NCBI RefSeq assembly: GCF_019602855.1
Contig: NZ_CP080767.1
Location: 2,728,001 to 2,792,000, forward strand
Origin: Cupriavidus pinatubonensis
GTDB taxonomy: Bacteria; Pseudomonadota; Gammaproteobacteria; Burkholderiales; Burkholderiaceae
Direction: 5' to 3'
DNA length: 64,000 bases
The notes beneath the pieces are model-generated. The model saw only the letters and a list, made by a program, of their open reading frames with translations, was not told the origin of the DNA and did no database searches. Below, piece after piece: positions 8,151 through 16,454 of the stretch. The translations under genes and the position numbers were made by a program. Each line of letters starts with the position of its first letter. Within the stretch, counting starts at the first letter, position 1.

Positions 8151-9557
8151 ATGACTTCCGCAAGCACCACGGTCCCCACGGACCTGACTAACGAGCGTCT
8201 GCCTTCCGGGCGTCTGCTCGCGCTCGGGCTGCAGCACGTGCTGGTGATGTATGCCGGCACCGTGGCGGTCCCCCTGATCGTCGGTGGCGCCCTGAAGCTG
8301 CCCAAGGACCAGCTGGCTTTCCTGATCAACGCCGACCTGTTCGCCGCGGGCCTCGCCACGCTGATCCAGGCCTTCGGCTTCTGGAAGTTCGGCATCCGCA
8401 TGCCCGTGATGATGGGCGTGACCTTTGCCTCGGTGGCGCCGATGATCGCCATCGGCACCGACCCGAACGTCGGCCTGCTCGGCATCTACGGCGCGGTGAT
8501 CGCGTCAGGAGTGTTCGGCATCCTGGTTGCACCGATGATGGGCCGCATGCTCGGGCTGTTTCCGCCCGTGGTGACGGGCACGGTGATCACGCTGATCGGC
8601 GTGTCGCTGATGCGCGTGGGCATCAACTGGGCAGCCGGCGGCCAGCCCACCACCCGCGCCGTGATCGACGGCGTGGTGAAGGAAGTGCCCAATCTCGCCT
8701 ACGGTGACCTGGCCAACCTTGGCATCGCCGGGCTCACGCTCGCGGTCATCCTGCTGCTGACCAAGTATGGCCGCGGCCTGGTGGCCAACTGCGCGGTGCT
8801 GCTCGGCATCATCGCCGGCACGTTCGTGGCCATGGCCATGGGCAAGGTGTCGTTCGAAGGCCTGAATGAAGCGAGCTTCGTCGCCGTCATCACCCCGCTG
8901 CACTTCGGCATCCCGACCTTTGAACTCAGCGCGATCCTGTCGATGTGCATCGTCATGCTGATCACGCTGGTGGAATCCACCGGCATGTTCCTGGCCCTGT
9001 CGGACATCACCGGCAAGAAGCTGAGCAATGAAGACCTGACCCGTGGCCTGCGCGCGGACGGCCTGGGCACGGTAATCGGCGGTCTGTTCAACACCTTCCC
9101 CTACACCTCGTTCTCGCAGAACGTGGGCCTGGTGACCGTGACCGGCGTGCGCTCGCGCTACGTGGCGGCAGCCGGCGGCATCATCCTGATCGCGTTCGGC
9201 CTGTTCCCGAAGATGGCCCACGTGGTCGCCTCGGTGCCGCAGTTTGTGCTCGGCGGTGCCGGCATCGTGATGTTCGGCATGGTCGCCGCCACGGGCATCC
9301 GCATCCTCGGCAGCTGCGATTTCAACCGCAACCGCCACAACCTGTTCATCGTCGCCATCTCGATCGGCTTCGGCATGATCCCGACGCTGGCGCCGACGTT
9401 CTTCCAATACCTGCCGAAGTGGACGGTCCCGTTCACCCACAGCGGGATCGTGCTCGGCACCATCGTGGCCGTGGCGCTGAACCTCTTCTACAACGGCATC
9501 CAGTCGCGCGAAGAGGCCATGCGCAACGCCGCCGCGAACACGCACGGCACGGAGTAA
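8151..9557 (+). CDS. NCS2 family purine (xanthine/urate) permease
   Basis: This 468-residue nucleobase:cation symporter-2 inner-membrane protein has about 14 hydrophobic segments. Substrate-site motifs are present: LVESTGMFLALSD with the conserved Glu of TM8, and FSQNVGLVTVTGVRSR, the Q-N-x-G family motif before a basic residue. AAGGAGAGGAG (8131-8141) precedes the ATG at 8151; the frame continues to 8073 but that extension is not hydrophobic and lacks a ribosome site. Members transport xanthine, urate or uracil; the neighbours puuD, uraH, puuE and uraD point to urate or xanthine uptake. Confidence 0.88.
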   Translation: MTSASTTVPTDLTNERLPSGRLLALGLQHVLVMYAGTVAVPLIVGGALKLPKDQLAFLINADLFAAGLATLIQAFGFWKFGIRMPVMMGVTFASVAPMIAIGTDPNVGLLGIYGAVIASGVFGILVAPMMGRMLGLFPPVVTGTVITLIGVSLMRVGINWAAGGQPTTRAVIDGVVKEVPNLAYGDLANLGIAGLTLAVILLLTKYGRGLVANCAVLLGIIAGTFVAMAMGKVSFEGLNEASFVAVITPLHFGIPTFELSAILSMCIVMLITLVESTGMFLALSDITGKKLSNEDLTRGLRADGLGTVIGGLFNTFPYTSFSQNVGLVTVTGVRSRYVAAAGGIILIAFGLFPKMAHVVASVPQFVLGGAGIVMFGMVAATGIRILGSCDFNRNRHNLFIVAISIGFGMIPTLAPTFFQYLPKWTVPFTHSGIVLGTIVAVALNLFYNGIQSREEAMRNAAANTHGTE

Positions 9558-9620
9558 CCGCGGTTCCCGGCAGCCTCCTCGCAAGACGGCGCTGCCGGTG
9601 CCCTGAAGCAGAAACGAACC

Positions 9621-10571
9621 ATGACAGACAAGAACTATCCACGCGATCTCATCGGCTACGGTGCCCGGCCGCCGCACGCACGCTGGCCCGGCGGCGCGCG
9701 CGTTGCACTGCAGTTCGTCCTCAACTACGAAGAAGGCGGCGAGAACTGCGTCCTGCATGGCGATGCCGCGTCCGAGCAGTTCCTCTCCGAAATCGTCGGC
9801 GCGGCGGCTTATCCCGACCGCCACATGAGCATGGAGGGCATCTACGAATACGGCTCGCGCGCGGGCGTCTGGCGCATCCTGCGCGAGTTCGAGAAGCGCG
9901 GCCTGCCGCTGACCATCTTCGGCGTGTCGATGGCGCTGCAGCGCCATCCGGAACTCACGCGCGCGTTTGTCGAGCTGGGCCATGAGATTGCCTGCCACGG
10001 CTGGCGCTGGATCCACTACCAGAACATCGACGAAGCCACCGAGCGCGAGCACATGCGCATCGGCATGGACATCATCAAGGAGTTGACCGGCTCGATGCCG
10101 CTCGGCTGGTACACGGGCCGCGACAGTCCCAACACGCGCCGCCTTGTGGTCGAGCACGGCGGCTTGCTGTACGACTCGGACTACTACGGCGATGACCTGC
10201 CCTTCTGGACCGAGGTCGAAGTCACCGGCGGCGGGAAGAAGCCCCACCTGGTGGTGCCTTACACGCTTGATTCCAACGACATGCGCTTTGCCACGCCGCA
10301 AGGCTTCAACACGGGCGAGCAGTTCTTCCAGTACCTGAAGGACGCGTTCGACGTGCTGTACGAAGAAGGCGACCCCAGCGGCCTGGACCAGCCCAAGATG
10401 CTGTCGATCGGCATGCATTGCCGCCTGCTCGGCCGGCCGGGGCGCTTCCGTGCGCTGCAGCGCTTCCTCGACTACGTGCAGGGCCACGACAAGGTATGGA
10501 TCAGCCGCCGCGTCGATATCGCCCGCCACTGGATCGAGACCCATCCCTACACTCCGCGCAACAAAGCATGA
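9621..10571 (+). CDS. puuE: Allantoinase, polysaccharide-deacetylase type
   Basis: This 316-residue PuuE-type allantoinase, a NodB-fold protein unrelated to the amidohydrolase allantoinases, hydrolyses allantoin to allantoate. Characteristic segments are YPRDLIGYGARPPHARWPGG at the start, ALQFVLNYEEGGE, IACHGWRWIHY (NodB-type His region) and GWYTGRDSPNTRRLV. It lies 63 bp after the permease and its stop overlaps the uraD start (ATGA), so the pair is translationally coupled. Generic annotation as 'polysaccharide deacetylase' would be misleading in this context. Confidence 0.92.
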   Translation: MTDKNYPRDLIGYGARPPHARWPGGARVALQFVLNYEEGGENCVLHGDAASEQFLSEIVGAAAYPDRHMSMEGIYEYGSRAGVWRILREFEKRGLPLTIFGVSMALQRHPELTRAFVELGHEIACHGWRWIHYQNIDEATEREHMRIGMDIIKELTGSMPLGWYTGRDSPNTRRLVVEHGGLLYDSDYYGDDLPFWTEVEVTGGGKKPHLVVPYTLDSNDMRFATPQGFNTGEQFFQYLKDAFDVLYEEGDPSGLDQPKMLSIGMHCRLLGRPGRFRALQRFLDYVQGHDKVWISRRVDIARHWIETHPYTPRNKA

Positions 10572-11086
10572 GCCAGACCTACACCATCGCCCAACTCAAC
10601 GCCATGCCCACTGCCGAATTCGTGCAGGTGCTGGGTGGCCTGTATGAACACTCGCCGTGGTTCGCGGAAACTGCCGCGGCAAAGCGCCCGTTCGCGAACG
10701 TGGCGGAACTGGCTGACGCGCTGCGTGCCGCAGTCGATGCGGCCGGTACCGAAGCGCAGGTCAAGCTCGTGCGCGCTCACCCGGAGCTTGCCGGCAAGGC
10801 CGCCGTGCGCGGCGAACTGACCGCCGAATCCACGCGCGAGCAGAGCGGAGCGGGGCTGAACCTGTGCACGCCTGAAGAGTTCGACCGACTGCAGTCGCTC
10901 AATGCCGACTACAACCAGAAGTTCGGCTTCCCGTTCATCCTGGCCGTACGTGGCTACGACCGCGCCGGCATCATCAACGAGTTCGCACGCCGCATCGACA
11001 ACACCCCGGAGACGGAGTTGCAAACTTGCATCAACCAGATCCATCGCATTGCACAGTTCCGGCTTGACGACTTAGTATCCGGCTGA
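10568..11086 (+). CDS. uraD: OHCU decarboxylase
   Basis: This 172-residue 2-oxo-4-hydroxy-4-carboxy-5-ureidoimidazoline decarboxylase yields S-allantoin, the step between UraH and PuuE. The catalytic His lies in RAHPELAGKAA (His71), and the second family motif NADYNQKFGFPFI is complete, ending with the usual EFARRIDNTPETE helix. The ATG overlaps the puuE stop codon. The frame is open far upstream (10418) but within puuE, so the coupled ATG is preferred. With puuD, uraH and puuE this completes urate-to-allantoate conversion. Confidence 0.93.
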   Translation: MSQTYTIAQLNAMPTAEFVQVLGGLYEHSPWFAETAAAKRPFANVAELADALRAAVDAAGTEAQVKLVRAHPELAGKAAVRGELTAESTREQSGAGLNLCTPEEFDRLQSLNADYNQKFGFPFILAVRGYDRAGIINEFARRIDNTPETELQTCINQIHRIAQFRLDDLVSG

Positions 11087-11285
11087 GCCAAAAAAGCGGC
11101 ACCTGTATAACAAAAACGCTGTACCCGATGCTACCGGCACCCCGGCCCACAATCGATCAGAATGCGGGCCCGTCAACCGAGCCCTGACCAGGTGGCACGA
11201 ACAGAAGCGCAAAGAACAGAACAAGAACCCGACAGGGACCCAGTACACAACGTTCCAAGCAGGATCAAACCACGGAGGTCTAAAA

Positions 11286-12365
11286 ATGCAGAAGCAGTAC
11301 AAGCCGGCACTGAAGCTGGCAGCCGTAGCAGCTACCCTTCTTTCCGGCGCGGCCATGGCACAGTCGAGCGTGACGCTCTACGGCCAGGCCGATATGTTTG
11401 TTGGCGGCTTCAAGGACGTGGGCGGTGCGGACCGCGCATGGGTGGCCAACTCGGGCGGCATGCAGACGTCGTACTGGGGCATCAAGGGCACGGAAGACCT
11501 GGGCAGCGGCAACAAGGCCATCTTCGACCTGAACGGCTTCTTCCGCACCGACAGCGGCAGCATGGGCCGCTTCAACGGCGACTCGATGTTCAGCCGCAAC
11601 GCCTATGTCGGCCTGCAGAACGACAAGTACGGTACCGTCAAGCTGGGCCGCAACACCACGCCCTACTTCATCTCGACCATCCTGTTCAACCCGCTGGTCG
11701 ACTCGTACGTGTTCTCGCCGACCATCTTCCACACCTACCTGGTGTCGGCAGTGCCGGGCAAGCTCAATGACCCGGGCATCATCGGCGATTCGGGCTGGAA
11801 CAACTCGGTGCTGTACAGCACGCCGAACTTCGGCGGCCTCACCGCGAACGTGATCTATTCCTTCGGGGAGCAGCCGGGCAAGACCAGCGAGAACAAGTGG
11901 GGCGGCAACCTGATGTATTTCAACGGCCCGTTCGCAGCAACGCTGGCCTACCAGCAGGTCAAGTTCAACATCCAGCCTGTCGGCGACCTCGGCGTGCCGA
12001 CCGGCTTCGATCGCCAGGACGCCGTCCAGGGCGGCATCACGTACGACTTCCAGGTCGTCAAGCTGTTCGCGCAAGCGCAGTACATCAAGACCCGCATCAA
12101 CGGCGCCGGCAACGGCGGCGACCTGAAGCACACCAACGGCCAGATTGGCGCGTCGGTTCCGGTTGGTGCAGGCAACGTGCTGGTCTCGTACTCGTATGAC
12201 AAGACCAAGAACGACGTGACCGACTTCAAGCGCAACACGGCCGCCATCGCCTACGACTACAACCTGTCCAAGCGTACCGACGTCTACGCCGCGTACTACT
12301 ACGACAAGCGCAACGACGCCGAGCACGGTGATACGTTTGGCGTCGGTATGCGTCACAAGTTCTGA
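11286..12365 (+). CDS. Gram-negative outer-membrane porin
   Basis: This 359-residue general porin is of the OmpC-like beta-proteobacterial type. Residues 1-25 are a signal peptide cleaved after AMA; the mature start SSVTLYGQADM is typical, as is the closing strand GVGMRHKF with the C-terminal Phe needed for BAM insertion. Alternating polar/hydrophobic strands fit a 16-strand barrel. GGAGG sits 8 nt before the ATG. Its position directly after the urate genes raises the possibility that it serves purine uptake, but the sequence does not show substrate selectivity. A terminator follows. Confidence 0.9.
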   Translation: MQKQYKPALKLAAVAATLLSGAAMAQSSVTLYGQADMFVGGFKDVGGADRAWVANSGGMQTSYWGIKGTEDLGSGNKAIFDLNGFFRTDSGSMGRFNGDSMFSRNAYVGLQNDKYGTVKLGRNTTPYFISTILFNPLVDSYVFSPTIFHTYLVSAVPGKLNDPGIIGDSGWNNSVLYSTPNFGGLTANVIYSFGEQPGKTSENKWGGNLMYFNGPFAATLAYQQVKFNIQPVGDLGVPTGFDRQDAVQGGITYDFQVVKLFAQAQYIKTRINGAGNGGDLKHTNGQIGASVPVGAGNVLVSYSYDKTKNDVTDFKRNTAAIAYDYNLSKRTDVYAAYYYDKRNDAEHGDTFGVGMRHKF

Positions 12366-12408
12366 CGCACTGTAACTGTAGATCGCGGGAATACCGCATG
12401 CAGCCCTG

Positions 12409-12433
12409 AGCCCGCCCCTTGGCGGGCTTTTTT
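12409..12433 (+). terminator. Rho-independent terminator after the porin gene
   Basis: AGCCCGCC (12409-12416), loop CCTT, GGCGGGCT (12421-12428) and a run of T to 12433, 43 bp after the porin stop. Confidence 0.9.
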
Positions 12434-12617
12434 GTTGCCGCGCCGGGATCACATCTGGCACGGTCTTGCCGCCCGTATGTTGCGGCGCCGCATAATCTGC
12501 CACGCCACCTGCGGATCGGCGGACATCAATCCATAGGCTGATTCAATTGGAACACGGCCGGCACGGTGCCTAGATTGGTTCTCCGGACTACGAAAACCAC
12601 AGCGAGACAGGTGACTC

Positions 12618-12863
12618 ATGCGGCGAAATGCGAAGACCCGTTCCGAACTGATGGCCATCCTGAACCAGTGCCTGGATAACAACCCCGAGTGTGGGGAATG
12701 TGAGCTTCACGCGGTGCGAATGCATCAGCCGGACCATACCGGCTGCAACTGGAGCGCTGAAGTGAATTTCCCGCAGGAGTATGTCGAGCACCTGGATACT
12801 CAGCTTGCGGCCGCCCGGTCGATCATCGTGGTCATGCGCGAGCAGTACAACGTGCTGCAATAA
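12618..12863 (+). CDS. Conserved hypothetical protein, 81 residues, Cys-containing
   Basis: This small soluble protein has no domain I recognise. Four Cys residues lie in the first half (in QCLDN, PECGECEL and TGCNW), followed by a predicted C-terminal helix (EHLDTQLAAARSIIVVMREQYN). The ATG follows GACAGGTGACTC, a modest ribosome site. The gene is bounded by a promoter-bearing gap upstream and a bidirectional terminator downstream, which supports it as a genuine monocistronic gene. The CxxC spacing could bind metal, but this is only a suggestion. Confidence 0.65.
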   Translation: MRRNAKTRSELMAILNQCLDNNPECGECELHAVRMHQPDHTGCNWSAEVNFPQEYVEHLDTQLAAARSIIVVMREQYNVLQ

Positions 12864-12908
12864 CAACCGGGTGTGGCGCACCTTTGATGCGCCACAGCAA
12901 GAAAATAA

Positions 12909-12934
12909 GGCCGGGTCATTGACCCGGCCTTTTT
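12909..12934. terminator. Bidirectional terminator between small gene and maeB
   Basis: GGCCGGGTC (12909-12917), loop ATT, GACCCGGCC (12921-12929) with T run to 12934 on the plus strand and an A-rich AAATAA on the other side, serving converging transcripts. Confidence 0.9.
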
Positions 12935-12955
12935 CATGCCTGTGTGACGCCGCGC

Positions 12956-15289
12956 TTACTGCTGCACGCTGGCGTTGGCGTTGGCCTCAGCCACCGCGAC
13001 TGCCGTCATATTGACGATACGGCGCGTCGTGGCCTGCGGGTTCAGGATGTGCACCGGCTTGGCCGCGCCGAGCAGGATCGGGCCCACCGTCACGCCCTGC
13101 CCGCCCGTCATCTTGAGCAGGTTGAACGCGATATTGGCAGCGTCCAGCGTCGGCATCACCAGCAGGTTCGCGCTGCCGGCCAGCTTGGTCGACGGCAGGA
13201 AGTGGCGCCGCACGTCCTCGTCGAGCGCGGCGTCGCCCTGCATCTCGCCTTCCACCTCGAGATGCGGCGCCACCTTGGCCAGGATCTCGGCCGCTTCGCG
13301 CATCTTGCGCGCAGACGGACGCGTCGACGAGCCGAACATCGAGTGCGACATCAGCGCGACCTTCGGGTGCAGGCCGAAGCGGCGGATTTCCTCAGCGGCA
13401 AGCTGCGTGATCGCGGCCAGCTCTTCGGCGTTCGGATCGTCGTTGACGAAGGCATCCGTGATGAACAGCGTGTGCTTCTCGAGCATCAGCGCGTTCAGCG
13501 CAGCGAAGACCTTCGCACCGGGTGCCAGGCCGATGACGTCGCTCACGTGTTCGAGGTGCGCCTCGAAGCGGCCCACCGTGCCACACAGCAGCGCGTCGGC
13601 ATCGCCCATATGCATGAGCATGGTGCCGATCAGCGTGTTGGAGCGGCGCAGCGCCACCTTGGCCATGTCGGGCGTCACGCCGTCGCGGCCGCGCAGCGCG
13701 TGGTAGGCCTCGTGGTAGGCGCGGTAGCGCGGATCGTCTTCCGGGTTGATCAGCTCGAAATCGACGCCGGCCTTGAGACGCAGGCCGGCCTTTTCGATGC
13801 GCATCTGGATCACGTGCGGACGGCCGATCAGGATCGGACGTGCGAGGCCTTCATCGACCACGCTCTGCACCGCGCGCAGCACGCGCTCTTCTTCGCCTTC
13901 GGCATAGGCGACGCGCTTGGGCGAAGCCTTGGCGGCCGAGAACACCGGCTTCATGATCATGCCGGTGTGGTAGACGTAGGTCGACAGCTGCTGGCGATAG
14001 GCGTCCAGGTCCTGAATCGGACGCGTTGCCACGCCCGATTCTTCGGCAGCCTTGGCCACGGCCGGCGCGATCTTTTCGATCAGGCGCTGGTCGAACGGCG
14101 TCGGGATGATGTAGTCGGGGCCGAACTTCAGTTCACGGCCACCGTAGGCAGCGGCGACGGCGTCGTTGAGCTCGGCTTCGGCCAGCTCGGCGATCGCCTT
14201 CACGCAGGCCAGCTTCATCGCTTCCGTGATCTTCGTCGCGCCGCAGTCGAGCGCGCCGCGGAAGATGTACGGGAAGCACAGCACGTTGTTGACCTGGTTC
14301 GGGTAGTCCGAACGGCCCGTGGCGATGATGCAGTCCGGACGCGCGGCCTTGGCCACTTCCGGGCGGATTTCCGGTTCGGGGTTAGCCAGCGCCAGGATGA
14401 TCGGCTTGTCGGCCATGGTCTTGACCATGTCGCCGGTCAGCACGCCGGCGGTCGAGCAGCCCAGGAAAACGTCTGCGCCGTTGACGATGTCGGCCAGCGT
14501 ACGGGCCGAGGTGTCCTGCGCGTAGCGGGCCTTGTTGGCTTCCATGTTGGCGTCGCGGCCGACATAGATCACGCCCTTCGAGTCCACCACCGAGACGTTT
14601 TCGCGCTTCACGCCCAGGCTCACCATGGTATCCAGGCAAGCGATGGCCGCAGCGCCGGCACCCGACACCGCCAGCTTGACCTTGGCGATGTCCTTGCCGA
14701 CGACCTTCAGGCCGTTCAGCAGTGCCGCGGCCGAGATAATGGCAGTGCCGTGCTGGTCGTCATGGAAGACGGGGATATTCATGCGCTCGCGCAGCTTCTG
14801 CTCGATGTAGAAGCATTCTGGCGCCTTGATGTCTTCGAGGTTCACGCCGCCGAGCGTGGGTTCCAGCGCGGCGACGATTTCCACGATCTTGTCCGGGTCG
14901 CGCGCGTCGAGCTCGATGTCGAACACGTCGATGCCGGCGAACTTCTTGAACAGGCAGCCCTTGCCTTCCATCACCGGCTTACCGGCCAGCGGACCAATGT
15001 CGCCCAGGCCCAGCACCGCGGTACCGTTGGTGATCACGGCCACCAGGTTGGCGCGAGAGGTGTATTCGGCAGCCGTCGACGGATCCTTGGCAATTTCCTC
15101 GCAGGCATAGGCCACGCCCGGCGAGTACGCCAGCGACAGATCGCGCTGGTTGGACAGCGCCTTCGTGGCGGTTACCTGGATCTTCCCCTTGGTGGGACTG
15201 CGGTGGTATTCCAGCGCAGCGAGGCGCAATTGCGCTTCAGGACTGTTCGGGGCGTGTTGCGGTGCGTCACCGCTGGTCTTGCTGCTCAT
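12956..15289 (-). CDS. maeB: NADP-dependent malic enzyme, MaeB type with phosphotransacetylase-like domain
   Basis: This 777-residue fusion enzyme decarboxylates malate to pyruvate with NADP+ in the cytoplasm. Residues ~40-170 are the malic N-domain (SLAYSPGVAYACEEIA), ~180-430 the NAD(P)-binding domain (VSGAGAAAIACLDTM), and ~445-770 a phosphotransacetylase-like domain (LIGRPHVIQMRIEKAG; SHSMFGSS) that in MaeB is regulatory, typically binding acetyl-CoA. Length (750-780) matches the family. A longer open frame on the other strand over the same region is only a codon-bias shadow. The gene is monocistronic and ends at the bidirectional terminator. Confidence 0.94.
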   Translation of the reverse strand: MSSKTSGDAPQHAPNSPEAQLRLAALEYHRSPTKGKIQVTATKALSNQRDLSLAYSPGVAYACEEIAKDPSTAAEYTSRANLVAVITNGTAVLGLGDIGPLAGKPVMEGKGCLFKKFAGIDVFDIELDARDPDKIVEIVAALEPTLGGVNLEDIKAPECFYIEQKLRERMNIPVFHDDQHGTAIISAAALLNGLKVVGKDIAKVKLAVSGAGAAAIACLDTMVSLGVKRENVSVVDSKGVIYVGRDANMEANKARYAQDTSARTLADIVNGADVFLGCSTAGVLTGDMVKTMADKPIILALANPEPEIRPEVAKAARPDCIIATGRSDYPNQVNNVLCFPYIFRGALDCGATKITEAMKLACVKAIAELAEAELNDAVAAAYGGRELKFGPDYIIPTPFDQRLIEKIAPAVAKAAEESGVATRPIQDLDAYRQQLSTYVYHTGMIMKPVFSAAKASPKRVAYAEGEEERVLRAVQSVVDEGLARPILIGRPHVIQMRIEKAGLRLKAGVDFELINPEDDPRYRAYHEAYHALRGRDGVTPDMAKVALRRSNTLIGTMLMHMGDADALLCGTVGRFEAHLEHVSDVIGLAPGAKVFAALNALMLEKHTLFITDAFVNDDPNAEELAAITQLAAEEIRRFGLHPKVALMSHSMFGSSTRPSARKMREAAEILAKVAPHLEVEGEMQGDAALDEDVRRHFLPSTKLAGSANLLVMPTLDAANIAFNLLKMTGGQGVTVGPILLGAAKPVHILNPQATTRRIVNMTAVAVAEANANASVQQ

Positions 15290-15557
15290 TGGCTCGTCCG
15301 GAAAATGGCCTTCTTGCCGGGGCCCGAGCGCATCCCGCCAACGACGCAGCAGGCACGACGGCCGGCAGCGAGGGGCAGCATCCTGACGGGCTCCGGTGGT
15401 TGTGGGCCGGAAAATCGAGCGCCTATTCTAGCCCACGGTTACGGCACAGAACCCACCCGTTTCAACGGTTAAGTCGCGTTTTCGGCCGAATATCGCAGCA
15501 AAACAGCTTTTACCAATGCGTATGCAATGGCACGCGAATGTATATGCTCCGCAGACG

Positions 15558-16283
15558 TTACTTTGCGGCCGGTTTTGCCTCCGCCGGCGCCGCTGGCGCG
15601 GTGCCCTGATCGACGGGCAAGGTAACGCGCCGGGGCCGGCCGCTCTCGGCCGGAAACTCGGTGAAGGCGCTGCGGATCAGGTAGGGCATCATCGCTGCCG
15701 GGTTGCCGTCCTCGGTCTGGTTCTGCGCGCTGACCTGATAGACACGCTGCCCGGTTGCCGCATCCTTGAAATAGACACGCAGACTGGCAAAGGTCACCGG
15801 CACGTCGCGCACGACGGTCTGCGGCGGCCAGTAGCCGGGCCAACCCCAAGGCCCCCAGGGCCGGTAGAAGCCGTACGGCCCCCAGTACGGTCCCCACGGG
15901 CCGTACCAGGGATCCGGGTAGACGGTTTCGGCCACGCGCACCATGCCGGGCGCCGCGTTGTACTCCATGCTGACCCGGTAGCGCGCCTGCTTCTCGGGTA
16001 CCTGCTCGAAGCCGACCCGGGCCAGCGCGTCGGCCAGCCACAGTTCATAGGTCTGGCGATCCAGCTGCGCGGCCTGCTCGGGCGTGTGCTCGAAGCTGTA
16101 AGTGCGCGGCGCCTCGTTCTGCCAGCCCGGCTGCCGGAATGCGGTGACGTCCGTCACTACGGTGCTTGCGCAGCCAGTCAGCAGCATGGCGCCCGCCAGC
16201 GCCACCCACGCGGCCAGCCTGCGCCACATCCCGTTCCCGTCATTGCGGTGGCCGCCTGTGCCACGGCCCGCCCATTGCCACAT
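15558..16283 (-). CDS. DUF4136 lipoprotein with Trp/Pro/Gly-rich insert
   Basis: This outer-membrane or periplasmic lipoprotein of about 241 residues has lipobox LLTGC after a hydrophobic stretch (LAAWVALAGAMLLTGC). The body begins with VTDVTAFRQPGW and FEHTPEQAAQLD, typical of DUF4136. The middle (~122-148) carries a low-complexity aromatic segment, with repeats such as GPWGPYWGPYG and GPWGWPGYWPP. The ATG at 16283 has AGAGAGG 8 nt upstream and is preferred over the later ATG at 16229, which would also leave a complete signal peptide. Function is unknown. Confidence 0.8.
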   Translation of the reverse strand: MWQWAGRGTGGHRNDGNGMWRRLAAWVALAGAMLLTGCASTVVTDVTAFRQPGWQNEAPRTYSFEHTPEQAAQLDRQTYELWLADALARVGFEQVPEKQARYRVSMEYNAAPGMVRVAETVYPDPWYGPWGPYWGPYGFYRPWGPWGWPGYWPPQTVVRDVPVTFASLRVYFKDAATGQRVYQVSAQNQTEDGNPAAMMPYLIRSAFTEFPAESGRPRRVTLPVDQGTAPAAPAEAKPAAK

Positions 16284-16454
16284 ATAGATGCCTCTCTTGT
16301 TGTTGATCTGACGTGTCTCTGAGACCACGCGGCCGGGCCGGAATTCCCTGCCAGCCGGGCTGGCGACCCCTTGGCTACAATGAATACTTCAGCGCCGTGC
16401 CGCGGCACGACCCGCACGACCCTTTTCCACGGTCTTCCGAAGACAGGACTCCCC

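Noticed and set aside
8505..10544. 679-residue minus-strand frame opposite the NCS2 permease and puuE
   Set aside because: It spans two well-supported plus-strand genes and reads as His/Asp/Arg-rich shadow sequence.
11193..11208. TGGCACG upstream of the porin as a sigma-54 promoter
   Set aside because: The -24 half is present but the downstream bases (GAAGC) lack the TTGC -12 element.
12944..15472. 842-residue plus-strand open frame opposite maeB
   Set aside because: It lies antisense to a complete malic enzyme with all motifs; the translation is rich in Arg, His, Val and Asp, a typical high-GC shadow.
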